Below, one piece after another: positions 54,967 to 64,000 of a stretch of 64,000 nt of DNA. Below the pieces are notes generated by a model. The model saw nothing but the letters and a program-made list of their open reading frames with translations. It searched no databases and was not told where the DNA came from. The stretch covers positions 25,282,488-25,346,487 of the forward strand of contig NC_092559.1 of assembly GCF_037038585.1 (NCBI RefSeq), given 5' to 3'. Numbering within the stretch: the first letter of the stretch is position 1; every line of letters begins with the position of its first letter. This DNA is from Patagioenas fasciata. Taxonomy: Eukaryota > Chordata > Aves > Columbiformes > Columbidae. The position numbers and the translations under genes were made by a program.

Positions 54967-56210
54967 AACTGGAGGCCTCCCATACCCCTAGGGTGAAATC
55001 GGTGTGCTCAGTTCAGTCTCTGAAATGCCTGTATACCGATGCGTGCAGTATGGGGAATAAGCAGGATGAGTTAGAAACCTGTGGTTGGGCAGGAGACTAT
55101 GACCTGGTGGCAATTATGGAGACATGGTGGGACAGCACACATGACTGCAATGTGGTCATGGATGGCTATGTCCTTTTCAGGAAAGACAGGCCAGTCAGGC
55201 GTGGTGGTGGAGTTGCTCTTTACGTGAGAGAGCAACTACAGTGTATTGAGTATTGTCCGGGCACGGATGAGGGGCGAGTTGAGAGTCTATGGGTGAAAAT
55301 TAAGGGGCAGGATGGCAGGGGTGATACTGTTGTGGGTGTCTATTACAGGCCACCAGATCAGGGTGAGGAAGTTGATGAGGCCTTCTACAGGTAGCTGAGA
55401 GCAGCCTCACAATCACAGGCCCTGGTTGTGGTGGGGGATTTTAACTTCCCTGATGTTTGCTGGAAGGACCATTCAGCCAGCCAGACACAGTCCAGGAGGT
55501 TCCTCCAGCGCACTGATGATAACTTCCTCATGCAGATGGTGGAGGAGCCAACTAGGAGAGATGCATGCTGGATCTCATCCTCACTAACAAGGAGGGTCTG
55601 GTCGAAGCAGTAAAGGTTGAGGGCTGCCTGGGTTGCAGCAACCATGAAATGGTAGAGTTCAGGATCTTGTGTGGCAGGAACAGAATAGCAAGCAGAATTG
55701 CAACCCTGGACTTCAGCAGGGCAAACTTGGGCCTTTTCAAGCAATTGCTAGGGGAAATCCCATGGGCAAGGCTGCTTGAAGGTAAAGGGTCCCAAGATAG
55801 TTGATTAGTGTTCAGGGACTGCTTCTACTGGGCTCAAGGTCAGAGCATCCCGACACGTAGGAAGTCAAGGAAGGGAGCATGGTTAAACAGGGAGCTGCTG
55901 GGTAAGCCCAAGTGGAAGAGGAGAGTTTATAGATCATGGAAGGAGGGGCTGGCCACTTGGGGAGAATATAAGGCTGTTGTCAGAGGGTATAGGGAGGCAA
56001 CTAGGAAAGCTAAGGCCTCAGAATTAAACCTGGCGAGAGGGGTCAAAGACAACAGAAAGAGTTTTTTCAAATATGTGGCAGATAGATAAAACTAACACCA
56101 GAGGCAACGTAGGCTCACTGATGAACGAGGTGGGTGCCCTGGTGACAGAAGATACAGAGAAGGCAGAGTTACTGAATGCCTTCTTTGTCTCTGTCTACTC
56201 TGCCAGAGAC
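54967..56210 (+). pseudogene. CR1 fragment: ORF2 endonuclease
   Basis: It carries the EN domain: YTDACSMGNKQDELE (N replaced by D at the YTN position), METWWDS (Glu), [16 protein letters not shown] and a CSNHEMVEF segment, where SDH has become SNH. TAG at 55394 replaces CAG, and a one-base loss near 55562 shifts the frame. The RT start follows to 56210, where an LTR fragment begins. Confidence 0.88.
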
Positions 56211-56690
56211 TGTCATGGAGGAACCCCAAAGTTAGTTAGGGGACAACAGGGTCCAAAACAATCTTTTATTCAGTAAAATTGTTCAGGAGATTGACCGGTG
56301 AAAGATGGGGTTTTAGCTCTCCAAACTGACTGGAATACAGGTTCGGATATCAGTTGAGTAAATTATTAAGGGGCAGCAACTAATACAACAGGAGGTCCAC
56401 AGTGTGCATGCACGTGGCTTCACCAACAACAATGCCAGAGCCGTCCCTGAGTCCGGGAAGAGTACACACTTGCCTGAACACACGTGGGATTATTTTAAAG
56501 GGATACACGTACTCGTATTGAGTACAAACGTGTACACTCCCGATTCTGCGAGGATTACTTTATAATACACTCGCAATCCCGCAAGGAGAAATACACTTGC
56601 AAATGTGCACGGAATATTACACATGCTTATGTGGAAGCACAGGAGGAAAACACACTCGCGATTATGCGAGGAAATAATTTATACACGCCA
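56211..56690 (-). repeat. ERVL-type LTR fragment with hairpin array
   Basis: It starts TGTCATGGAGG on the plus strand, i.e. the U5 end of the 25980-26974 family in antisense. It contains the same stem-loop series (56500-56690), for example GTACTC/GAGTAC with a 5-nt loop near 56509-56525. It is truncated at 56690 by another CR1 copy, so U3 and the TATA part are missing. Confidence 0.75.
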
Positions 56691-56691
56691 T

Positions 56692-57796
56692 GGAAGCAGG
56701 GGCTGGCCACTTGGGAGGAATATAAGGCTGCTGTTAGAGGATGTAGGAAGGCAGCTAGGATAACCAAGGCCTCCTTAGAATTAAACCTGGTGAAAGGGGT
56801 CAAGGACAGCAAAAAGAGCGTTTTCAAATACATAGCAGATAAAACTAATACTACAGGCAATGTAGGCCCACTGATGAATGGGGTGGGTGCCCTGGTGACA
56901 GAAGATACAGAGAAGGCAGAATTACTGAATGCCTTCTTTGTCTCTGTCTACTCTGTCGGAGGCTGTCCTGGGGAGCCCTGTACCTCTGAGACCCCGGATG
57001 AAGCCAGGTCAATGGAGGAGTTTGCTTTAGTTGATGAGGACTGGGTTAGGGAGCTATTAAATAGTCTGGACATCCATAAATCCATGTGTCCAGATGGGAT
57101 GCATCCGTGGGTGCTGAGGGAGCTGGCTGAAGTAATTGCTGGACCGCTCTCCATCATCTTTGCCAAGTCTTGGGAAACGAGAGAGGTGCCCGAGGATTGG
57201 AGGAAAGCAAATGTCACTCCAGTCTTCAAAAAGGGCAAGAAGGAGGACCCGGGTAATTATAGACCGGTCAGCCTCACCTCCATCCCTGGGAGAGTAATGG
57301 AACAGCTTGTCCTTGATGCCATCTCAAGGCATATCAGGGATAAGAGGGTTATTAGGGGCAGTCAGCATGGCTTTACCAAGGGTAAGTCATGCTTGACCAA
57401 CCTCACAGCCTTTTATGAGAATGTAACAAGGTGGATGGATGATGGCAGAGTGGTGGATGTGGTCTACCTTGACTTCAGCAAAGAGTTTGATACAGTCTCT
57501 CACAGCATCCTCACAGCTAAATTGAGGAGGTGTGGTCTGGACAATAGAGTAGTGAGATGAATTGCAAACTGGCTTAAGGAGAGAAGCCAGAGAGTGGTGG
57601 TCAATGGTGCGGAGTCTAGTTGGAGGCCAGTATCTAGTGGAGTGCCTCAGGGGTCAGTATTGGGGCCAGTATTATTCAATATATTCATTAACAATTTAGA
57701 TGAGAGAATTGAGTGTACTATCAGCAGGTTTGCTGATGACACTAAGCTGGGAGGAGTGGCTGACACACCAGAAGGCTGTGCTGCCATCCAGCGCTG
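56692..57796 (+). pseudogene. CR1 fragment: RT up to FADD
   Basis: A 309-codon frame (56631-57560, CR1 part from 56692) has [33 protein letters not shown] and [14 protein letters not shown] at 57558-57560 replaces TGG. The next frame gives [12 protein letters not shown] and FADDTKLGG. At 57796 the LTR of the plus-strand ERV interrupts it. Confidence 0.88.
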
Positions 57797-58119
57797 TAGA
57801 GGGGTTGCTGTTAGATGGAGATTTGTTACCGAACCAGCCAGGAATTTCAAGGCTGGAAACAGGACCTGCCGTGGGAGAGAAGCATCTTCGAAATAACAAG
57901 GCCCCAACATGGTGTAAATCAACAGACCTGTCAGCAGTGAGACTTCAGCACGTGGACAGCTCGTGAACATAGATGATATCCAATTAGCAAATGCATGCTT
58001 GGAGCGTGGACGCATGATCAGAGAATAGTTGCATATATAAGGAGGTTTGTTTCTGTAATAAATGGCTTTGTGTGATTCACATTGAATCAGAATGCTGAGT
58101 CCTTTATCGTTCCAAAAAA
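57797..58119 (+). repeat. 5' LTR of copy H
   Basis: It starts TGTAGAGG and ends at the primer site. TATATAA lies at 58034-58040 and AATAAA at 58057-58062, so R is very short, as in alpha/beta viruses. It matches the solo LTR at 23980-24319 at the 3' end (CCTTTATCGTTCCA). Confidence 0.85.
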
Positions 58120-58137
58120 TGGTGACCCCGACGTGAT
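58120..58137 (+). other. Primer-binding site, tRNA-Trp (exact)
   Basis: TGGTGACCCCGACGTGAT matches the tRNA-Trp primer-binding site of avian alpharetroviruses at all 18 positions. It follows the LTR directly. Confidence 0.92.
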
Positions 58138-58310
58138 ACTCTGAATGGCGTCTCACTACAATCAGGGAAAAGCCTGGAGCGGCCCAGCCGGAGGCGGTTC
58201 ACCTGGACTGGAGACTGGACAGAGGCGTACGGATGTCCCGGGGATAAATTCGTCGACGGATCACCGGAAAAGGTGAGCGGCTGAGGGCAGGAGGAGGGAA
58301 GAGTGAAGTT

Positions 58311-59720
58311 ATGGAGCAAAATGTATTTTCTGAAGAACAAGCCGTAGTTAAGCTCCTCCTGCATATTCTTTCTGTGAGAGGACTTAAATAGGAAGAAAGT
58401 AACATACGTAGACCGTTAGTTTGGTGTAGAATTAACAGCTACCTGGGAGAAACCGAGAAGGCTTTTAAACTTGAACTTTGGGACGATATAAGGCAGAAAT
58501 TATGGAATAAGGTCAGCAATGGAGATGTTAAAGAAGCTAAATCATTAGTAACTACATGGAAGCTTATAAAAGATTTTAAGGCTGAACGGTCTGCTGCTGC
58601 TGGAGTTTTTGTAGCGTTGCAGCCTGATAAGAATCCTGAAAGTCGTTGTGAAGCTTACCCGGTTCGTGTCTTTGATACCTTCTCTACTCCATCCCCTGCT
58701 GTGCTTTCAACACCTCTGATTGTTCAGCAGTCCGGGGCGGGGGGGAGGAAAAATGCCGAGCGGGTGTCCTCCTACAACTATTAGCAAACCCTGATGAGAA
58801 CAGCAAGTCAAAAGGATTGGAATCAGACAACTTGCCCAAAGAACCTGTGAAAGCTGAGAATGCTAAAGTTGTAAACAAGTCTTTTTACCAATTTGTATCT
58901 GCTTTTACCACCTTTTAACTCTCCAACTTCCATGAGAGAGCAGAAGGAGTCGCCGGATAAGAACTGGGCAAAAGAACTGTGTGAAATATCAGATCAGGTA
59001 TTAGCGAATGAATCCAACAGTCATCAATGCGGTCATGCTGATTGTGTCGGGAAAGGGGATGCGCTTGGGAACTCAGGTTATATGAATAATTATGATGCTA
59101 GAAAGTATTGGAGAGAATGTGCACTGTTCTGACCGTTCAAGTCCGTGTTACCTGATGACTCGGAAGAGGATGAGGGTTTGCAGCATTTTCTTGGAAAGTT
59201 AAAGGAGTATGTGTGTGAGTTGCTCTGAAATCAGATAAGAACCATGAAAGACTCAAGCAAAAGTAGACCTATGCAATATAACAGCTATAGATCATTTAGG
59301 ACAGAACGATGGGGATTAATTGAAAGGGGCAGGTATCCCCCAACTCTTGGAACAGACACTAATTAGAGGCACCACAATTGGAGGCGCAATTAGTTTCTGA
59401 AATCCTGAGGCAGTCAGCAGACCTTGCATATCAAGCTATGAGAGAGGTGCCTGAAACCAACAAAGCAGCCAAATTATTTGCAACTATTAATCAGGGTCCC
59501 AATGAGAATTACATGCAATTTATTGACCACCTTCAAGAGGCCATCAATAAGCAGGTTGAAAACTTAGAAGCTAAGGAAGCACTGGTGTTGAAATTAGCAG
59601 TAGAGAACACTAATGTTTGCTATCAGCATGTTATTTGCGAGTTTCACAGTACATATTATGTGCTCCTGTGTATTGCCTCTCTGAAAATCAAGCAGCTTGT
59701 CAGGAATGCGAGTTAATTTT
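58311..59720 (+). pseudogene. gag: First gag of copy H
   Basis: ATG at 58311 (MEQNVF) opens a matrix-like segment stopped by TAG after 26 codons. The continuing frame has one W...LW...LVTTWKL unit, a YPVRVFDT segment and a Pro-rich linker. After frameshifts the 112-codon frame 59378-59716 carries the capsid with INQGPNENYMQFIDHLQEAI (major homology region). The acidic DEDEGLQHFL motif lies near 59175. This is beta-like Gag without a visible zinc knuckle. Confidence 0.75.
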
Positions 59721-60370
59721 TTTATTAGTTGTTTTTAAGTCCGCCGTAAAACCTTCTCCCTGCTTTTCCCACTCACGCTGCAAGCAGCCCAGTGTTTACC
59801 CCCCTCCCTCCCTCTTCTCAAGGTTTTTACTTGCAAGATGGGGTCAGGAATGATTGTTTTCAGTTGTGTTCCTAAAAAATTGGTATCGGGAGGTGTTTTA
59901 AAACATAGGAAAGCACTCGGACAAGAAATCATTAAATCTTTTCAGACGGTTTTACAGGCGGGGCGATTTGAACTTCAACAAGCTGAGAGAGAATTAACTG
60001 ATAACACACAGGTCAGAAAACTTGTTAAAGTCTGCAAGATGCTTTCCTTATTAACCTGTTTTCTTTGTGGGTATCTGTTTAAGCATGTTGCAATTTTGGT
60101 AGGCCTTTGTTATATGGTACGATAAGTTCACAGTCTGTTAAATCATGAGAATCCGTTGACTCAAAATGTGCATTTTGTGATAATACAGAAGATCATGAGT
60201 AATTTAGTTCTTTACTGCGTGAATGTGATGGTAAAATTTTGTGTGTAGTAGCTGTAATTTTTCTTTCTAGCACGCTAGCTTTATTCCAGTATCCAGAATT
60301 GCGTAACCCTGTGATAGGCTGTGTCTCATCTCGATGTGCTGGATTTGTATGCACACAATTGATAGGATTT
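59721..60370 (+). pseudogene. gag: Second gag-like part of copy H
   Basis: A YCLSENQA..CQEC segment precedes MGSGMIVFSCVPKK at 59838 and GGVLKHRKAL. The 60-base stretch after it lacks the WW..YKL part seen in copy G. It then continues with the coiled-coil segment (IIKSFQTVLQAGRFELQQAERE) and, after stops, the LFQYPEL segment near 60280. Same order as copies 1 and G. Confidence 0.6.
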
Positions 60371-60744
60371 ACAGGTACGGGCCTGGACTAAGGTGTTTAC
60401 AAAAGGTGTTTTTCCACTAATTGCTATTAAAACCACACTCAACTCATGTGAAGTTTGTCTCACTTGTTTTTCCATTCATTCACAGACCAGGCCCAAGGAC
60501 ACATCCCATGCACTTGGGGGCGGTTATCCGGCCCGAGATACCATTCTCGCGAGTCTGGGCTATAATTTTTTACAATTATGAGAAACATACTTCAAAATAA
60601 TCTGTCCAAGGCCCTTTATATATTATTATGTCAGTATTATGTCTTTGACCGTCCAGATGGTCATTTTAGTATTGATCTTCCTTTATCATCCAGATGGCTG
60701 GAACCGCACATCTTGCTTTCCCACGTTTTACTTTCCAACACTGA
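60371..60744. other. Unassigned, likely decayed ERV interior
   Basis: Short frames only (62-64 codons). None matches a known domain. It ends where the CR1 endonuclease sequence begins at 60745. Confidence 0.4.
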
Positions 60745-61560
60745 TCTTGAGCCTTGTAGAAGCAGTCCCTGAACACTAACCAACTATCTTGGGCCCCTTT
60801 ACCTTCAAGCAGCCTTGCCCATGGGATTTCCCCTAGCAATTGCTTGAAAAGGCCCAAGTTTGCCCTGCTAAATTCCAGGGTTGTAATTCTGCTTGCTATT
60901 CTTTTCCTGACACACAAGATCCTGAACTCCACCATTTCACGGTCTCTGCAACCCAGGCAGCCCTCAACCTTCACCGCTTCGACCAGACCCTCCTTGTTAG
61001 TGAGGATGAGATCCAGCAGTGCACCTCTCCTGGTTGGCTCCTCCACCATTTGCAACAGAAAGTTATCATCAAGGCACTGGAGGAACCTCCTAGACTGTGG
61101 CTGGCTGGCTGAGTAATCCTTCCAGCAAACAGCAGGGTAGTTAAAATCCCCCACCACAACCAGGGCCTGTGATTGTGAGGCTGCTCTCAGCTACCTGTAG
61201 AAGGCCTCATCAACTTCCTCACCCTGATCTGGTGGCCTGTAATAGACACCTACAACAGTATCACCCCTGCCCACCTGCCCCTTAATTTTCACCCATAGAC
61301 TCTCAACTCACTCCTCATCCATGCCTGGACAGTACTCAAAACATTGTAGTTGCTCTCTCACGTAAAGAGCAACTCCACCACCACGCCTGGCTGGCCTGTC
61401 TTTCCTGAAAAGGACATAGCCATCCATGACCACATTCCAGTCATGTGAACTGTCCCACCACGTCTCCATAATTGCCGCCAGGTCATAATCTCCTGCCTGA
61501 ACACAGGTTTCTAACTCCTGCTTATTCCCCATGCTGTGCACAGGCATTTCAGAGAGCGAG
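60745..61560 (-). pseudogene. CR1 ORF2 endonuclease fragment
   Basis: Frames 61308-61547 (SMGNKQELE, METWWDSSHDW, Glu present) and 60666-61157 (GDFNYPAV, DLILTNKEGLV and GCRDREMVEF, where SDH is changed to RDR). The changed SDH would inactivate the endonuclease. The frame is interrupted near 61200. Confidence 0.82.
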
Positions 61561-61647
61561 CTGTGTACACCGATTTCACCCTAGGGGGGTGGGAGGCCTC
61601 CCAGCCTTCACCAACTCTAGAGTGCTGCCCCACTGATGCAAGCCCAG

Positions 61648-62844
61648 CTACAACCCCATTCCCCTTCGAGTGTAGGTTAAAGCTCTCCAAATGAGTCCTG
61701 CTAATTCCCGTCCCAGCATCCTTTTGCCCCTGGGAGATAAACCTTTCCCGTGTATCGCTGTCTGGACTGGTGTCTTGTGAAACCAGCCGTTATCAAAGAA
61801 ACCAAAGCCCTGCCTGTAACACCAGTTTTGTAGCCAGTTGTTTATGGACTGAATTTTTCTATTCCATTCCATGTCATCACCCAAAACTGGAAGGAGGAAA
61901 GAGAAAAATCACTTGAGCCCCAGACTCTTTTACCATCCATCCCAAGGCCTTGAAATCTTTCTTTATTCCCCTCAGACTGCAGGATGCAGCTTCCTCCCCA
62001 CCTGTCTGGAAGATCAGCAGTGGCTAGTAGTCTGTTGGGTGCACCAGGTTGGGGAGAGTCCTATTGATGTCCCTGATCCAGGCTCCAGGTAGAATACAAA
62101 CTTCCCTACGATGAGGGTCAACTCTGCATATTGGGTCCTCCGTCCCTCTCAGAAGGGCATTGCCTACTAGAATTACCCTTCTTTCTTTCTTATTGGAGGC
62201 CGTCTTGAGGCATGGAGTCAACTGCCTCTTTCTATGTGACCTTGTAGGCGGGCCTTCCACCACATCCTCACCTACCTCTTCTTCAAGATCTAGGCCTCAA
62301 ACCTATTACGGAGGGGCACCTGGGGAAGCAAAGCAGGTAGGGAGGGGGGTTGCCTGCGGCGCCTAACTGGAACTAGCTTCCAACCCTCCTCATCTTTTTG
62401 GTGCTCTACCTCTGCCCAACAGCAACAGGGCAGGGGCTGTCTTGGGTCTTCCCCCTCTTCCCGACAGGGCAGGGGGTCCATCACCTTCTGAGGGGGAACC
62501 CCCTGAAGCCTCTCTGAGTGGCACACCAGGGAGTTACTCCACCAGTCGATCTCCTTTTCACACTCCCTGATGGACCTCAGCATCACGACCTCTTCCTTAA
62601 GTTTTGTGACCATGATGAGCAGATCTTGCATCTGCTCACACCTCACGCAGGTAGAATGTTGGCTGTCCTCCCCCGGCAGCAGTAGGCTCTGGCATTCCCT
62701 GCAACCGGAAACCTGAACAGCCACGGTTCGGAGCAGGCAGTCAGTCTGAATTGCTACAGTCTTTTTGAGACAAGTTCTCTTTCTGGAGGTCACCATGGTC
62801 GGCAGCGGTCTGGGACAGTGGCAATAAGTGAGAGGGTCTAACAA
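61648..62844 (-). pseudogene. CR1 ORF1: zinc-finger-like N-terminus and SGNH esterase
   Basis: Frame 62290-62844 has CRECQSLL and CVRCEQM pairs, a CxxC...CxxC zinc-finger-like arrangement, followed by a Leu-rich helix. Frame 62024-62263 has RRVILVGNALLRGTEDPICR and PGAWIRDI. Frame 61648-61884 has the FDNGWFHKTP and GKGLSPRGKRMLG C-terminal block. At least two frameshifts separate the parts. Confidence 0.8.
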
Positions 62845-63179
62845 GCAAAAAGTGACAACCTGTGCACCCTAGTGCATGAGTTATACACGCGCTGCTGCAG
62901 CACAGTGTGGGTGTTACTCACCCGCGTCACAAGCTGGTTGCCCCTCCTAGTGCCTGGCGAGCAGTGATGCCTTATTGCCCTCCCAGAGGCTTTTTCAAGG
63001 CAAGGGGCGGGGGTGTGATCGCCCTCACCGTGGTAACGCCCACTCCACATCACCTGCTCTTGCAAGGGCTGCCGGGAGCTTCTGGGTCTCTCGAGAACGA
63101 AAGTGCCCAACTCAGAGAAAAAAAAAAGGCTTCTCTGTACCTCGAAGATTTTGCTTAATTGGGACCCGCTGAGCTGGTA

Positions 63180-64000
63180 CTGATCAGCTGATCTCAGGAA
63201 CTGGATGGATATCTATAAACTCTTCAGAAGGGATAGGCAAGGAAGGAGAAGAGGTGGAATAGCCCTGTATGTTTGAGAGCATTTTGACTGTCTAGAGCTT
63301 GATGGTGGTGATGATAGGGTTGAGTGTTTATGGGTAAGAATCAGAAAACCAGCAAGGCAGATATTGTGATGGGAGTATGTTACAGATCACCCAACTAGCA
63401 AAAAGAGGCAAATAAAATATTCTGCAGGCAGATGGGAGAAGTCTCATGATCGCTAACCCTAGTTCTCATGAGGGACTTCAACTTACCAAATGTCTGCTGG
63501 AAATATAACACAGCAGAGAGAAAACAGTCTTGGAGGCTCCTGGAGACAACTTCCTGACACAGTTGGTCAGTGAGCCAACCAGGGAAGGTGCCCCACTGGA
63601 CCTGTTTGTGAACAGAGAAGGACTTGTGGGTGATGTGATGGTTGGAGGTTTTGTTGGGCACAGCAATCATGAAATGATCGAGTTTTCCATTTTTGGAAAA
63701 GGAGGGGGATTCATAGAACTGCTACCTTGGACTTCCAAAGGGCAGACTTTGATCTGTTTAGGAGGCTGGGTGACAGAGTCCCTTGGGAGGCAGTCCAGAA
63801 GGACAAAGGAGTCCAGGAAGGCTGAACATTCTTCAAGAAGGAAATCTTAAAGGTGCAGGAGAAGGCTGTCCCAAAAGACGAGCCGGCAGGGAAAAAGACT
63901 GGCCTGGTTGAACAGAGAGCTTTGGCTGGAACTCAAGAAAAAATAAAAACGGAGAATTTATGACCTTTGGAAGAAGGCACAGGCAACTCAGGAGGACTAC
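63180..64000 (+). pseudogene. Divergent CR1 ORF2 endonuclease fragment, running off the window
   Basis: The plus strand reads RRGGIALYV, a RDFNLPNVCWK segment (usually GDFN), a DLFVNREGLVGDV segment and SNHEMIEF, with stops between them. The order matches the CR1 endonuclease but the sequence is far from the other copies, closer in age to the ORF1 at 33190-34545. It continues past the window end. Confidence 0.78.

Larger units (their letters stand above)
57797..60744 (+). mobile_element. Two-gag ERV, copy H (plus strand, 5' part)
   Basis: LTR (57797-58119), tRNA-Trp primer site (58120-58137), first gag (58311-59720), second gag-like part (59838-60370), then unassigned sequence up to a CR1 at 60745. 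The only copy with LTR, primer site and gag start in a row, so it anchors the 5' end of the family. The rest is lost. Confidence 0.8.
60745..63115 (-). mobile_element. CR1 with 5' UTR, ORF1 and endonuclease part of ORF2
   Basis: GC-rich 5' UTR (about 62845-63115), complete but frameshifted ORF1, and ORF2 endonuclease from 61547 to 60745, all minus strand. The RT is missing, because the copy ends at 60745 against ERV sequence. Since CR1 copies usually lose the 5' end, a copy with the 5' end but no 3' end implies a later deletion or rearrangement. Confidence 0.88.

Noticed and set aside
56211..57796. One CR1 interrupted by the LTR fragment at 56211-56690
   Set aside because: The CR1 right of the LTR restarts upstream of where the left one ends, so these are two CR1 copies rather than one split copy.
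61648..62844. SGNH esterase as a host hydrolase gene
   Set aside because: It is part of CR1 ORF1: 5' UTR, finger-like region and downstream ORF2 endonuclease are all present on the same strand.
1..64000. tRNA, rRNA or CRISPR arrays
   Set aside because: No cloverleaf-like gene, rRNA segment or regular spacer-repeat array was seen; tRNA-like strings are primer-binding sites next to LTRs.

Overview
The window looks like a repeat-dense, gene-poor piece of a bird genome. The evidence is the combination of CR1 non-LTR retrotransposons (ORF1 with an SGNH esterase fold, ORF2 with an APE-type endonuclease and an FADD reverse transcriptase, 3' ends made of short octamer repeats) with many endogenous retroviruses (ERVs). 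These ERVs match avian class III/ERVL-like, beta-like and gamma-like types. I found no convincing host gene, tRNA, rRNA or CRISPR array. Dense nesting without host exons fits avian heterochromatin, for example a W chromosome or pericentromere. That placement is inference; I cannot name the species.

Layout. 0-3.5 kb: an inverted pair of one LTR family, with a younger solo LTR nested in one arm. 3.5-9.2 kb: a minus-strand ERV with an unusual order (beta-like gag up to the capsid homology region, then a second gag-like start, then protease/RT, RNase H, a Cys-rich frame, Env TM, polypurine tract and LTR). 9.2-12.2 kb: mostly unassigned. 12.2-19.1 kb: a CR1 fragment and ERVL copy A. 19.1-21.9 kb: unassigned, with low-complexity and Cys-rich open frames. 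21.9-27.1 kb: ERVL copy B, broken by two solo LTRs with clear target-site duplications. 27.1-31.6 kb: an ERV 3' end and a nearly full-length CR1 whose ORF2 is open for 848 codons. 31.6-36.8 kb: a patchwork of ERV, Env, CR1 ORF1 and plus-strand ERVL copy D. 36.8-43.7 kb: ERVL copy C, the only copy with both LTRs and a primer-binding site. 43.7-49.5 kb: two ERV segments sharing one LTR (env, LTR, tRNA-Trp primer site, gag), split by a CR1. 49.5-57.8 kb: CR1 fragments around ERVL copy E and an LTR fragment. 57.8-60.7 kb: the plus-strand copy of the two-gag ERV with LTR and primer site. 60.7-64 kb: two more CR1 copies.

How the parts work together. ERVL copies carry gag-pro-pol (protease DTGA, RT YIDD, RNase H, HHCC/DDE integrase) and no recognisable env, so they are retrotransposon-like. 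CR1 copies supply their own ORF1 chaperone/esterase and ORF2 EN-RT. Almost all retroviral frames are broken by stops, frameshifts or lost catalytic residues. Many ERV boundaries coincide with a CR1 or another LTR, so the nesting can be used to order the insertions.

Most interesting signals: an array of nine short hairpins, some with compensatory stem changes, in the probably transcribed part of a 995-bp ERVL-type LTR; the repeated two-gag ERV architecture; a Cys-rich arginine-patch frame next to an Env TM; hydrophobic segments at the start of ERVL gag; and an env-LTR-PBS-gag tandem junction.
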